A stretch of 64,000 bases of DNA, taken from Pollutimonas nitritireducens. GTDB lineage: Bacteria; Pseudomonadota; Gammaproteobacteria; Burkholderiales; Burkholderiaceae_B. Location: NCBI RefSeq assembly GCF_002849615.1, contig NZ_PDNV01000005.1:1-64000 (forward strand). The letters are read 5' to 3'. Below, piece by piece: positions 1-7,721 of this stretch (position 1 is its first letter; every line of letters begins with the position of its first letter). The notes beneath the pieces were generated by a model. That model made no database searches. It saw only the letters and a program-made list of their open reading frames with translations, and was not told the origin of the DNA. Both the position numbers and the translations under genes were made by a program.

Positions 1-1
1 T

Positions 2-97
2 CGTACCGTGCGCAACTGGAAGCGCATAGACAAGGTCTGGCTCAACCCGGATAAGGTCAATGAAGAGCTACCGGAAACCATGAAGCTTGTTGCATGA
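2..97 (+). pseudogene. C-terminal end of an unidentified ORF, possibly an IS transposase
   Basis: An open frame enters from the left edge and ends at TGA 95-97. About 31 residues are visible, basic and Trp-rich (RTVRNWKRIDKVW near the start, MKLVA at the end). I do not recognise the family. A transposase is inferred only because the frame ends about 20 bp from the point where the neighbouring TonB-receptor gene stops making sense, and because the sequence between (98-120, ending TTGACA on the + strand) could be a terminal inverted repeat reading inward as TGTCAACAATGATGTCCGC. Only one end is visible, so target-site duplication and the partner repeat cannot be checked. Confidence 0.3.
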
Positions 98-100
98 AAA

Positions 101-120
101 AGCGGACATCATTGTTGACA
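101..120. repeat. Candidate terminal inverted repeat of an insertion sequence
   Basis: Read on the minus strand the stretch begins TGTCAACAATGATGTCCGC. It lies immediately past the stop codon of the left-edge ORF and exactly where the TonB-receptor reading frame loses family resemblance. Termini starting with TGT are common in several IS families. The opposite end is outside the window, so this is an inference from position. Confidence 0.25.
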
Positions 121-299
121 AACACCGGTTGCGTGGTGACGGTGATCGGTGCCAGGGTGCGCGTGCCGCCTTGTAACGCAGGCGGAGCAAGCTGCGCCCA
201 GGCAATCGGCATGCCTGCCGTAAGCGAACATGAGAGCCAACTCGTTGCGGCGAGGACGCGTACAGCCGGCCGGGCCAATGTTTTGCAAGGCATATACAT
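121..299 (-). pseudogene. 5' fragment of a TonB-dependent siderophore receptor
   Basis: The ATG at 299 follows an AGGA ribosome-binding site. It opens a frame with a typical signal peptide (hydrophobic core, AWAQ cleavage region) and then a LAPITVTTQP stretch, the usual start of a mature TonB-dependent siderophore receptor just before the plug domain. Only about 60 codons remain of a family normally 700-800 residues long. The frame runs on into unrelated sequence and stops near 57. The gene is the third minus-strand gene after the PepSY protein and the small membrane protein, consistent with one iron-uptake operon. The rest of the receptor was either displaced by the putative IS at 1-120 or lost. 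Recognition rests on the signal peptide and TonB-box-like start only. Confidence 0.55.
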
Positions 300-319
300 T
301 CTGTTCCTAGTTTTGGTGG

Positions 320-544
320 TCAAATTTGCGTGTCGCAGGGCCCCGGACTTTTCCTCTGGCGTCGCGGAAATGACCAGAACCAGGCACCGGTTGCGACCGG
401 TACTGCAAGCGCCAGCCAGGCCAGCCAGTGCCAAATATCGACGCCCAGCAATGCGGCCAACAAGCCGAAACACGTCAGCAGTCCGAGCACAGCAGGGGCG
501 CCCCAAAGCCGCCACGTTGCGACAGGTCTTTTACCCGTCATCAT
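320..544 (-). CDS. Small two-helix membrane protein of the iron-uptake operon
   Basis: A 74-residue protein with two hydrophobic helices (about residues 15-35 and 40-58) and a basic C-terminus. Its start ATG overlaps the stop of the PepSY gene (541-544), so the two are probably translationally coupled. Small membrane proteins of this size commonly sit between PepSY proteins and TonB-dependent receptors in Alcaligenaceae iron loci. No enzymatic motif is visible, and its function is unknown. The overlap and the codon pattern support it as real. Confidence 0.65.
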   Translation of the reverse strand: MMTGKRPVATWRLWGAPAVLGLLTCFGLLAALLGVDIWHWLAWLALAVPVATGAWFWSFPRRQRKSPGPCDTQI

Positions 545-1710
545 GACCTCGCCGCGGCCGGGCTCGGCGGGGAGTTACGCGCCATCCGTTCGATACGGGC
601 ATCATTGGCCTTGCGGCGCGCGATCCACAGATAAAGGCCGCTGGCCAACACCACGATCGTCAATAGATCGAGCAGGACCCAGATAATCTTCAGAGGTATG
701 CCGCCGTAATCGCCAAAATGAAGAGGGCGCGAAAGCTCGAGGAGATTCAGGTACCAGGGCGGATGCGCCACAGCGGTCACGTCGCCCGAACCTGCATCCA
801 CCAGCACTGGCGTGAATAAGTGGCCGGTCAGCGGCGTGCTGCCCTTGGTCCAAATCACGTAGTGGTGGGAAGTGGCGTAACGGTTGCCCGGGTAGCTGAT
901 GCTGACCACTTCATTGCCCGGAATTGCGCCGGCGGCGGCCGTTACGGCGGCGTCCATGGACGTATGTTGTGACGGCGGCGCGTCGTTGCGATATGAAGCG
1001 ATCAGTTCGGAGACTTCGGTGGCCTGCCATAGGCCATACAAAGGAGTAGCCAATTCATTGATGACGCCGGTCACGCCCACGACAGAGGCCCATACCAGCG
1101 TAACGGCGCCAAGCAGGTTGTGCAGGTCCAGCCATTTCAACCGTGCGGAACGTTGCTTGCGCACGGTGCCGAACGACAACTTTTTCATGAAGGGTCCGTA
1201 CAGCACTATGCCGGAAATGATGGCGATGACGAAGAGCAACCCCATAAAGCCCAGGAATAATTGGCCGGGCAGTCCGGCGAACATGTCCACGTGTAGCGCG
1301 AGCATCAGACCTAGAAATGTGAACTGCTCCTGGGCGACCGTGTCTCCGTCCTGCAGCAGCGCACCGGTATGGGCGTCGAAACGCATGTAATGATGCTGCT
1401 TTGGGTCTGATGCATGGGACGGAGACATGCCGACGTAGACCAGCGGTTCGTGATCATCCATGTACACATATTCGACCACTTCGCCAGGGTACTGTTGACG
1501 CGCACTCTGAACGATACCGTCGAGGCTGGTGCGCGGCGTGCCTTGGGCGACTACGGCATAGGGCTTGCCGTCATCCAGCACATGCTCGAGTTCCTCGTGA
1601 AAGACCAATGGCAGACCAGTGATGCAGATCACCAAGAGGAACAGTGTGCAGACCAGGCTGGACCATTTATGGACCCAATACCAGGACTTAAGCGACGCGG
1701 GCGCCATCAT
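541..1710 (-). CDS. PepSY domain membrane protein, probable ferric-siderophore reductase
   Basis: 389 residues from the MMAPAS start. The N-terminus has the PepSY-TM pattern (KSWYWVHKWSSLVCTLFLLVICITGLPLVFHEEL): a His in a first helix followed by a periplasmic loop with PepSY repeats. Further helices lie around residues 145-175, 190-220 and 340-370, the last ending in LYLWIARRK. Proteins of this family next to TonB receptors act in the inner membrane and are thought to reduce or release iron from siderophores (FoxB/FsrB-like); that role is inferred. An in-frame ATG at 1785 would add 25 atypical residues; neither start has a strong Shine-Dalgarno sequence. The Fur-box candidate at 1792-1810 lies just upstream. 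Confidence 0.8.
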   Translation of the reverse strand: MMAPASLKSWYWVHKWSSLVCTLFLLVICITGLPLVFHEELEHVLDDGKPYAVVAQGTPRTSLDGIVQSARQQYPGEVVEYVYMDDHEPLVYVGMSPSHASDPKQHHYMRFDAHTGALLQDGDTVAQEQFTFLGLMLALHVDMFAGLPGQLFLGFMGLLFVIAIISGIVLYGPFMKKLSFGTVRKQRSARLKWLDLHNLLGAVTLVWASVVGVTGVINELATPLYGLWQATEVSELIASYRNDAPPSQHTSMDAAVTAAAGAIPGNEVVSISYPGNRYATSHHYVIWTKGSTPLTGHLFTPVLVDAGSGDVTAVAHPPWYLNLLELSRPLHFGDYGGIPLKIIWVLLDLLTIVVLASGLYLWIARRKANDARIERMARNSPPSPAAARS

Positions 1711-1791
1711 GCTGGCCAGGCCATGCGGGGAGGAACGCTGGCGTCTTTCGAGATTTCCTGTATGGCAATGCCCACGGTCAACCATTTATTG

Positions 1792-1810
1792 AATGAGAAT
1801 GATTCGTATT
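1792..1810. promoter_or_regulatory. Fur-box candidate
   Basis: AATGAGAATGATTCGTATT matches the GATAATGATAATCATTATC consensus closely in its centre (GAGAATGATTC) and is followed by an AT-rich tract to 1825. It precedes the PepSY/small membrane protein/TonB-receptor genes on the minus strand, so iron-dependent repression of that operon is the natural reading. It is also 137 bp upstream of the DUF72 gene on the other strand, which it might affect less directly. Confidence 0.7.
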
Positions 1811-1866
1811 ATAATTTTATTGATTTTTGCTGTCAACCAAAGAGTTTCGTGGCGTCAGCAAAGTTT

Positions 1867-1893
1867 CCCTAAACGCAACCGTTCGCGTTTGGG
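1867..1893. repeat. Hairpin between the PepSY and DUF72 genes
   Basis: CCC-T-AAACGC (1867-1876) pairs with GCGTTTGGG (1885-1893) around an 8-base loop, with one bulged T. No T tract follows on either strand, so it does not look like an intrinsic terminator. It lies in the leader of the DUF72 gene and might affect that mRNA or bind a protein. Function unknown. Confidence 0.3.
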
Positions 1894-1946
1894 TACCGAA
1901 GTTACGATGTGAATATTTTCACTATGACCATGAGGAGCGCAAGCTC

Positions 1947-2723
1947 ATGACTGACACTATCTCCCATTCACGCGTTTGTTCCGGGCAGGCGATTTATGTC
2001 GGGTGCGCCGGCTGGGGGCTGGCTTCCGGAGTAGCTTCGCGTTTTCCCAGCGAGGGTAGCCATCTTGAACGATACGCACAAGTATTCCCGTCGGTGGAAA
2101 TCAATTCTTCGTTCTACCGCCCACATCAACCCAAAACCTATGCGCGTTGGGCCGCGAGCGTACCGGATGCATTTCGGTTTTCTGTCAAGATTCCCCGCAG
2201 CATATCGCATGAACTCCGGCTGCGGGAAGCGGACGCCGCCATGCGCGCGTTTGTCGACCAGACCGCCATGCTGGGCGATAAGCTGGGGAGCCTGCTTCTG
2301 CAGCTGCCGCCTAGCCTGGCCCTGCACAAAGCAGTGGCAACGGATTTTTTTTCCATGTTGCGTCGTCTTACGAGCGTGCCTGTCGTCTGCGAACCACGCC
2401 ATACAAGCTGGTTCACCCCCGCGGCGGCTGAATTGATGAGGGACGAAGGTATAGCTTGTGTTCATGCGCACCCGGCCCCGGTATCGGGCATTGAGCCCCG
2501 AGGCGACCCGCATACCCTGTATATCCGCCTGCATGGTGCTCCGCTTATGTACTACTCCGCGTATGACGATGCGTTTATTGATGCGGTAGCCGTGAAGATC
2601 GCCGCTACGTGCCGGTCACGCTGTCAGGCCTGGTGCATATTCGACAATACGGCGCGAGGAGAGGCCATACCCAATGCGCTGACCTTGATGGAACGTTTGA
2701 GAGCGATACACCCGGCGACCTGA
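1947..2723 (+). CDS. DUF72 (YecE-like) family protein, copy 1
   Basis: 258 residues from the ATG at 1947, which has a GAGGAG ribosome-binding site 9 bases upstream; a longer frame to 1827 lacks one. The family pattern is clear: YVGCAGWGL near the N-terminus, then FPSVEINSSFYRPHQPKTYARWAASVPDAFRFSVKIP split over residues 50-85, and a late IYIRLHGAP-like segment. DUF72 proteins have a TIM-barrel fold; their biochemical role is not established. It converges on a second DUF72 gene 28 bp away and shares about the same domain layout. Confidence 0.88.
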   Translation: MTDTISHSRVCSGQAIYVGCAGWGLASGVASRFPSEGSHLERYAQVFPSVEINSSFYRPHQPKTYARWAASVPDAFRFSVKIPRSISHELRLREADAAMRAFVDQTAMLGDKLGSLLLQLPPSLALHKAVATDFFSMLRRLTSVPVVCEPRHTSWFTPAAAELMRDEGIACVHAHPAPVSGIEPRGDPHTLYIRLHGAPLMYYSAYDDAFIDAVAVKIAATCRSRCQAWCIFDNTARGEAIPNALTLMERLRAIHPAT

Positions 2724-2751
2724 AGTGCCCGGTTTCCAGCGAATGCGCTCG

Positions 2752-3558
2752 TCAGCCAATATGTTTGATAAGCGCCGACGCTGCCATGGGATTCAAGACT
2801 TTGTGGCCGCCGATGACATACAGGTAGACATTGCGCTTGTCGGCATCGGGCATGGCCGGCGCAAGCGGACTCAGGCCCTTTGGCGTTGCGCCCTTGGCCC
2901 ACGCCTTTGCACGCTGTGACCACAGCTTCAGGGTAGCCGAGGGATAGCCAAGCGCCTCGCCCTCTTGAGTGCCCATCAGCCGGATATAAACGAATGGCGC
3001 GGTTGTGTCCGCGATTAAAGGGTACTGGGAGTCCACGTCCATCACCACGGCAACGCCATAGCGCCGGGCCAAGGCGATGAATTCCGGCGTCCGAAAGCTG
3101 TCGTGACGGACTTCGACGGCATGATGCAGAGCAAGACCATCGATACGCTTCGGGAGCAACTTGAGGAACGCCTCGAAGTCGCCAGCATCGAATATCTTGC
3201 TGGGCATAAACTGCCAGTTGATCGGGCCGAGCTTGTGTTTCAGTTCCGTCACACCACCTGACAGAAAACGCTCGATTGATTTTCCAGCTTCCGCCAGTAC
3301 CTTGCGATGGGTAGCGTAGCGGGGCGCCTTTACCGAGAATATAAATGTGTCGGGCGTCTGCTCGTACCACTTGGCAAAGCTTTCCGGCTTCTGAGCTCCG
3401 TAGAAGGTGCTGTTGATCTCTATCGAGGTGAGCTGCCGGCTGGCGTACTCGAGCTCGCGCTTCTGGGGATGGCTTTCGGGATAGAAAGTGCCTCGCCATG
3501 GTTCGTATGTCCATCCACCTATGCCGACGCGTATCGTGCCGCTGTTTGTCTCGTTCAT
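2752..3558 (-). CDS. DUF72 (YecE-like) family protein, copy 2
   Basis: 268 residues. The start ATG at 3558 has a GGAGGA ribosome-binding site; the longer frame to 3867 runs through non-coding-looking sequence. Family motifs: RVGIGGWTYEPWRGTFYPE, LTSIEINSTFYGAQKPESF, TFIFSVKAPRYATH, and a C-terminal VYLYVIGGHK segment. It faces copy 1 tail to tail. The two are clearly divergent paralogues rather than a recent duplication. Function unknown. Confidence 0.88.
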   Translation of the reverse strand: MNETNSGTIRVGIGGWTYEPWRGTFYPESHPQKRELEYASRQLTSIEINSTFYGAQKPESFAKWYEQTPDTFIFSVKAPRYATHRKVLAEAGKSIERFLSGGVTELKHKLGPINWQFMPSKIFDAGDFEAFLKLLPKRIDGLALHHAVEVRHDSFRTPEFIALARRYGVAVVMDVDSQYPLIADTTAPFVYIRLMGTQEGEALGYPSATLKLWSQRAKAWAKGATPKGLSPLAPAMPDADKRNVYLYVIGGHKVLNPMAASALIKHIG

Positions 3559-3651
3559 GAGGGTCCTCCGAGGGGTCGTCAGTAACCGGGCTAAAATCGC
3601 TGAAAATAGAGCATTTATTTTGTTTCTTCGTAAGTTTTCAGGAGCAGAGGG

Positions 3652-3855
3652 TTGATCAGTTTGGCTAGCGGTATCATGCTTGTAGTCGCGTTCGCCGCGG
3701 CGTTTATTGTGTCCCGGCTGATTGTAAAAACCCGGACAGCGCGCGCCGCTACGCAAGCGCGGCTGCACATGGAGTCTATTAGGCGCAATGCGCCACCGCC
3801 AGCGCCTTCCAAGAATAAAAGCAAGCGGCGGCGACAACAACGTACGCAAGGCTAA
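3652..3855 (+). CDS. Small single-pass membrane protein with basic tail
   Basis: A 67-residue frame starting with TTG at 3652 behind GGAG/GAGG. It has one hydrophobic helix (residues about 4-24, LASGIMLVVAFAAAFIVSRL) and then a strongly basic, Pro/Lys/Arg-rich C-terminus. An ATG at 3676 is an alternative start. I recognise no family. The membrane helix and the ribosome-binding site favour a real gene, but its shortness leaves doubt. Confidence 0.5.
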   Translation: MISLASGIMLVVAFAAAFIVSRLIVKTRTARAATQARLHMESIRRNAPPPAPSKNKSKRRRQQRTQG

Positions 3856-3906
3856 CGAGGTATCCATCGCACGCCAAAAAGTGCAGCGGCTTTTAGTGTC
3901 GAATCC

Positions 3907-5118
3907 CTATTCTTTCAATCCTACTTTCAGGAGCTGGCCCGGCGACGCGTCGGTCAATACGTAAACATAACCGTCAGGGCCGACACGCACATCGCGGATG
4001 CGCGCGTCCAGGGATTCGAGCAGCCGCTCTTCGCGCACGACGTTATGGCCATCTAGCTCAAGCCGTATAAGGGCGTGTTCCTTTAACGATCCAATGAAAA
4101 GCGACTGCCGCCAGGCAGGGAAGCGCTTGGCGTCGTAGAAAGCCATGCCCGATATTGCCGGCGATACTTTCCAAAAATGGATGGGCTGTTCCGTTCCCTT
4201 AACGTGGGTGCCTTTCGATTCGGGTATGGCGGAACCACCGTAATCGATGCCATGGGTTGCCAGTGGCCATCCATAGTTTTTACCGGCTTCCGGAATATTG
4301 ATCTCATCGCCGCCACGTGCGCCATGCTCATGCGTCCACAGCCTGCCTGTCCAGGGATTGAGCGCCGCTCCTTGTTGATTGCGATGGCCGTACGACCAGA
4401 CCTCTGGTCGCGCGTTTGCGTTTCCGACAAAGGGATTGTCGTCGGGAACTCGTCCGTCGGGCAGGAGCCGCACCACTTTGCCTTGCAGTTTGTCCAGGTC
4501 TTGAGAGGTTGGACGTTGATTGTTCTCGCCCAGGGCAATGAATAAGTACCCTTGTCGGTCAAACACCAGACGCGAACCAAAGTGCGCACCGGTGGACAGC
4601 CGGGGCATCTGCCGGAAGATAACGGTGAAGTCTTCCAGTCGGCGCCCATCAGCCGACAAGACGCCGTAGCCTACGGTGGTGCCTGCTTTACCGTCATTGC
4701 CGCGTTCCGCATAAGACAAGTACACACGCCGGTTTTTTACAAAGTCCGGAGCCAGGACGACATCGAGCAAGCCGCCCTGCGACCGCGCATAGACGTCAGG
4801 CACGCCAGCTATGGGTTCAGACAGCGTGCCGTCCGGTTTCCACAACCGCAGCCGCCCCGCTTTTTCGGTGATCAATGCTCCAGCGTCCTCTGGCAGGAAT
4901 GCAATTGCCCAAGGGTAGTCCAGGTCAGTAAGCAGCTCAGTGACGATGAGCGTGCCTTTCTCGCTGGGAAAGCTGCTGGGAGCCGGAGCCTGCGCATGGG
5001 CCTGCCAGGCAAGCAGCGGTAGTGCAGCGGCGCAGAGAAAGCTGTGCAATGTCCGGCGGAAAGCCGGCCCGATAGCGAAGTGGTTTTTTCTGATCGAGCT
5101 GGTGTAAGGTAGCGTCAT
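3907..5118 (-). CDS. PQQ-dependent aldose sugar dehydrogenase-like protein (YliI/Asd type)
   Basis: 403 residues with an N-terminal signal peptide (hydrophobic segment to about residue 42, WQAHAQA cleavage region), so it is periplasmic. The six-bladed propeller family of soluble PQQ sugar dehydrogenases is shown by LLTDLDYPWAIAFLPE, ITEKAGRLRLW, QGGLLDVVLAPDF, the LSTGAHFGSRLVF segment, the NQQGAALNPWTGRLWTHEHG segment with the conserved His, and a final VRVGPDGYVYVLTD repeat. The start ATG at 5118 is preceded by GGAGAG. The family oxidises aldoses with PQQ; the exact sugar cannot be told. It diverges from the transporter gene at 5243. Confidence 0.88.
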   Translation of the reverse strand: MTLPYTSSIRKNHFAIGPAFRRTLHSFLCAAALPLLAWQAHAQAPAPSSFPSEKGTLIVTELLTDLDYPWAIAFLPEDAGALITEKAGRLRLWKPDGTLSEPIAGVPDVYARSQGGLLDVVLAPDFVKNRRVYLSYAERGNDGKAGTTVGYGVLSADGRRLEDFTVIFRQMPRLSTGAHFGSRLVFDRQGYLFIALGENNQRPTSQDLDKLQGKVVRLLPDGRVPDDNPFVGNANARPEVWSYGHRNQQGAALNPWTGRLWTHEHGARGGDEINIPEAGKNYGWPLATHGIDYGGSAIPESKGTHVKGTEQPIHFWKVSPAISGMAFYDAKRFPAWRQSLFIGSLKEHALIRLELDGHNVVREERLLESLDARIRDVRVGPDGYVYVLTDASPGQLLKVGLKE

Positions 5119-5242
5119 GAGAGCTCTCCGGGTTGGAATGATGGAAGAGGCTGGCTGCTTGTCTGCCTTCTAAAACCATATCACGTAGTCAATACATATG
5201 GCTGCCGATCGCGGGGTGGCGTGCAAGCTAAGAGGGCGGTGC

Positions 5243-6595
5243 ATGGCCATTACATTACAACGCCTGTTCAATGTCCATCGCGCGGAGGTCGCGCCGGTGG
5301 CCCTGTCCGTGCTGTTTTTCTTTTGCGTGCTGACCGCGCTGATGATGCTGCGGCCTGCGCGCGAAGCATTGGGTATGCAAGGCGGATTGGATGCAGTCCG
5401 ATGGCTGTTTGTCGGTACCGCGCTGGTGACGCTGCTCGTCAATCCCGTATTTGGAACGCTAGTAAGCCGATTTCGCCGGATCGTGTTCATTTCTGCCACG
5501 TATTTGTTCTTCGCGTCCAGCCTCGTGGTTTTCTACCTGTTGATTGTCTTTACGCCTGACGTTGTCGGCCTGATCACCGGCCAAATCTTCTATGTCTGGT
5601 TCAGTGTCTTCAATCTATTTTCTTCCATGGTCTTCTGGGCCTTGATGTCCGACCGGTACTCTCTGGAACAGAGTAAACGGTTTTTTGCGCTGATCGCCGT
5701 GGGGGGTACTCTGGGCGCCATTTTTGGCCCATGGCTGGCTTCAGTCCTCGCGGCGCCACTGGGCACCCCGGCTCTGCTACTGGTGTCCAGCGGCTTCTTG
5801 ATACTGGCATTGTGCGCGGCAACCATGCTGGTCCGCATCCAACCTGCGCATACAACGCAGGATGACGACGAGTTGGAGGGGCGGCCACGGCCCGACGCCG
5901 GCGTTATCGGCGGCGGTGCATGGGACGGGATCAAGGCAGTGTTCCAGTCAGGATACCTGACCGGCATTGCGGTCTACGTCGTGATCCTGGCCGTAATGGC
6001 CACCTTTCTTTACTTCACGCGGCTGCAAATGGTGGCAGCCCTGGGCGGTGGAGTGGACGCGCGCACCACGCTTTTTGCCCAAATCGACTTGATCACGCAA
6101 ATTGCCACCCTGGTGATCCAGGTCCTAGTATCGGGCCATCTGATGAAGCGCCTGGGTGTCCATATCACCCTTGCCCTGCTGCCCGTCACCGCATTGCTTG
6201 GATTTGTCGGACTTGCGTTGGCAGGTTCATTGGCTGCCTTGATCATTTTCGAGTCGGCGTTCAGGGCGGTGCAGCGCGCGATCATGCGTCCCGCCCGGGA
6301 AACGCTGTTCACCGTGGTCAGCGCGGAAGACAAGTACAAGGCCAAAGCCTTCATCGACACTTTCGTCTATCGCGCTGGCGACGTGGCAGGTGCCCAGCTG
6401 GAGGGCGCATTGGGTCGCCTGGCAATGGGACTGGCCGCCGTGGCCAGCGTCGCCGTACCTCTGGCCATCGTCTGGGCGGTACTTGCGCTTTGGCTGGGCC
6501 GCACGCAACAGCGGATCGCGGTGTCCGACAGATCCGGGCATATCCCTGCAGGCTTGCCTTCCCCTAACACGCTTGGTAAAGGAGCTTCCACATGA
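5243..6595 (+). CDS. MFS transporter related to NTP/NDP (NTT-type) carriers
   Basis: 450 residues from the ATG at 5243 (AGAGGGCGG upstream); about 12 membrane helices. The N-terminal part (APVALSVLFFFCVLTALMMLRPAREALG) and the RAIMRPARETLFTVVSAEDKYKAKAFIDTF region resemble the MFS branch that includes ATP/ADP translocase-like carriers found in free-living proteobacteria. The true substrate of these bacterial members is not known, so nucleotide transport should not be assumed. The stop overlaps the start of the aldo/keto reductase by 4 bp (6592-6595), so the two are co-translated. Confidence 0.8.
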   Translation: MAITLQRLFNVHRAEVAPVALSVLFFFCVLTALMMLRPAREALGMQGGLDAVRWLFVGTALVTLLVNPVFGTLVSRFRRIVFISATYLFFASSLVVFYLLIVFTPDVVGLITGQIFYVWFSVFNLFSSMVFWALMSDRYSLEQSKRFFALIAVGGTLGAIFGPWLASVLAAPLGTPALLLVSSGFLILALCAATMLVRIQPAHTTQDDDELEGRPRPDAGVIGGGAWDGIKAVFQSGYLTGIAVYVVILAVMATFLYFTRLQMVAALGGGVDARTTLFAQIDLITQIATLVIQVLVSGHLMKRLGVHITLALLPVTALLGFVGLALAGSLAALIIFESAFRAVQRAIMRPARETLFTVVSAEDKYKAKAFIDTFVYRAGDVAGAQLEGALGRLAMGLAAVASVAVPLAIVWAVLALWLGRTQQRIAVSDRSGHIPAGLPSPNTLGKGAST

Positions 6596-7548
6596 TCTCT
6601 CGTCGTGATTATTTGAGGCTGTGCATGGCAGTCAGTACCGGCTCCATGCTCAAGTCCGCCTCGTTGTGGGCAAATGAGAAATCCGGTATGGCGTCCGGTA
6701 TCTTGATCACACGGCGTATCCCGTCTTCCGGCGAGACGCTCCCCGTGGTGGGCTTGGGCAGCTCGGCGACGTTCTCCAGCGCGGCGGGCAGTCACGATGT
6801 TGAAGCGTTGAAGCAGGTATTCACCGCCATGGTGGAACGCGGTGGATCGGTTTTTGATACCGCGCCCAGTTATGGCGCATCGGAATCCGTGGCGGGAGGA
6901 ATCGTCAATGACATCGGCATTCGGGACAAGGTGTTCTGGGCGACCAAGCTCAATGTTGCCGGCTATGGCGGGGGAAAAGCAGATGTCGCGCGGGCACGGG
7001 CCCAGATCGAGGCTTCATTCAACGCGGTCCGCAAACCCGTTATCGACCTTATCCAGGTGCACAATCTTGGCGATCTGCCTACTCAGTTGCCGCTATTGAA
7101 AGACCTGCGCGACCAGAAACGGATACGCTACATGGGCGTCACCACGACATTTCCGAGCCAGTACGACTACCTGGAAAAAGTGATGCGCGATGAGCCGCTG
7201 GACTTTATCGGTGTGGATTATGCAATTGATAACCGGATTATGGAGGAACGTATCTTGCCACTGGCGCAAGACCGCGGCATTGCCGTGCTGGTGTATGCGC
7301 CGTTCGGGCGCTCGCGTCTATTCAGTTTGGTGAAGGGACACGAGGTGCCCGGCTGGGCTGACGAGCTGGGCATCCGATCCTGGGGTCAGTACTTTCTGAA
7401 ATTTGTAGTGTCCCACCCGGCAGTCACTTGTGCGACCCCGGCGACGAGCCGCCCAAAGAATATGGTGGACAACATGGGCGCGGCGTATGGAGACTTACCG
7501 GATGCGTCCATGCGGAATCGCATGGCCCAGCACATACAATCTCTGTAA
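6592..7548 (+). CDS. Tat-exported aldo/keto reductase
   Basis: 318 residues. The N-terminus MISRRDYLRL is a twin-arginine motif followed by a hydrophobic stretch, predicting folded export to the periplasm. The aldo/keto reductase tetrad is visible: Asp and Tyr in FDTAPSYG (about residues 88-95), Lys in WATKLN, His in IQVHN. The C-terminal half has the family WGQYFLKFVVSHPAVTCATPAT pattern (a cofactor-site region). NADPH is scarce in the periplasm, so the source of the cofactor is a question. The 4-bp overlap with the MFS gene upstream ties the two functionally. Confidence 0.85.
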   Translation: MISRRDYLRLCMAVSTGSMLKSASLWANEKSGMASGILITRRIPSSGETLPVVGLGSSATFSSAAGSHDVEALKQVFTAMVERGGSVFDTAPSYGASESVAGGIVNDIGIRDKVFWATKLNVAGYGGGKADVARARAQIEASFNAVRKPVIDLIQVHNLGDLPTQLPLLKDLRDQKRIRYMGVTTTFPSQYDYLEKVMRDEPLDFIGVDYAIDNRIMEERILPLAQDRGIAVLVYAPFGRSRLFSLVKGHEVPGWADELGIRSWGQYFLKFVVSHPAVTCATPATSRPKNMVDNMGAAYGDLPDASMRNRMAQHIQSL

Positions 7549-7721
7549 CGACGGTTCACGGCGCGGAAATATCCGCAGTCCGGCGCTTGGCTGCCTGCGC
7601 GCCCGTCAGTCAGCTCGATCATCGTGGAAGATGGTTGTCGCTACCGACTAGGCATCAACGTGAAGTTCTAGTGCGGTTACAAGGTGCAGGCGCCTTTCGG
7701 GCCGGCGTCTCGGGGTGTCCT

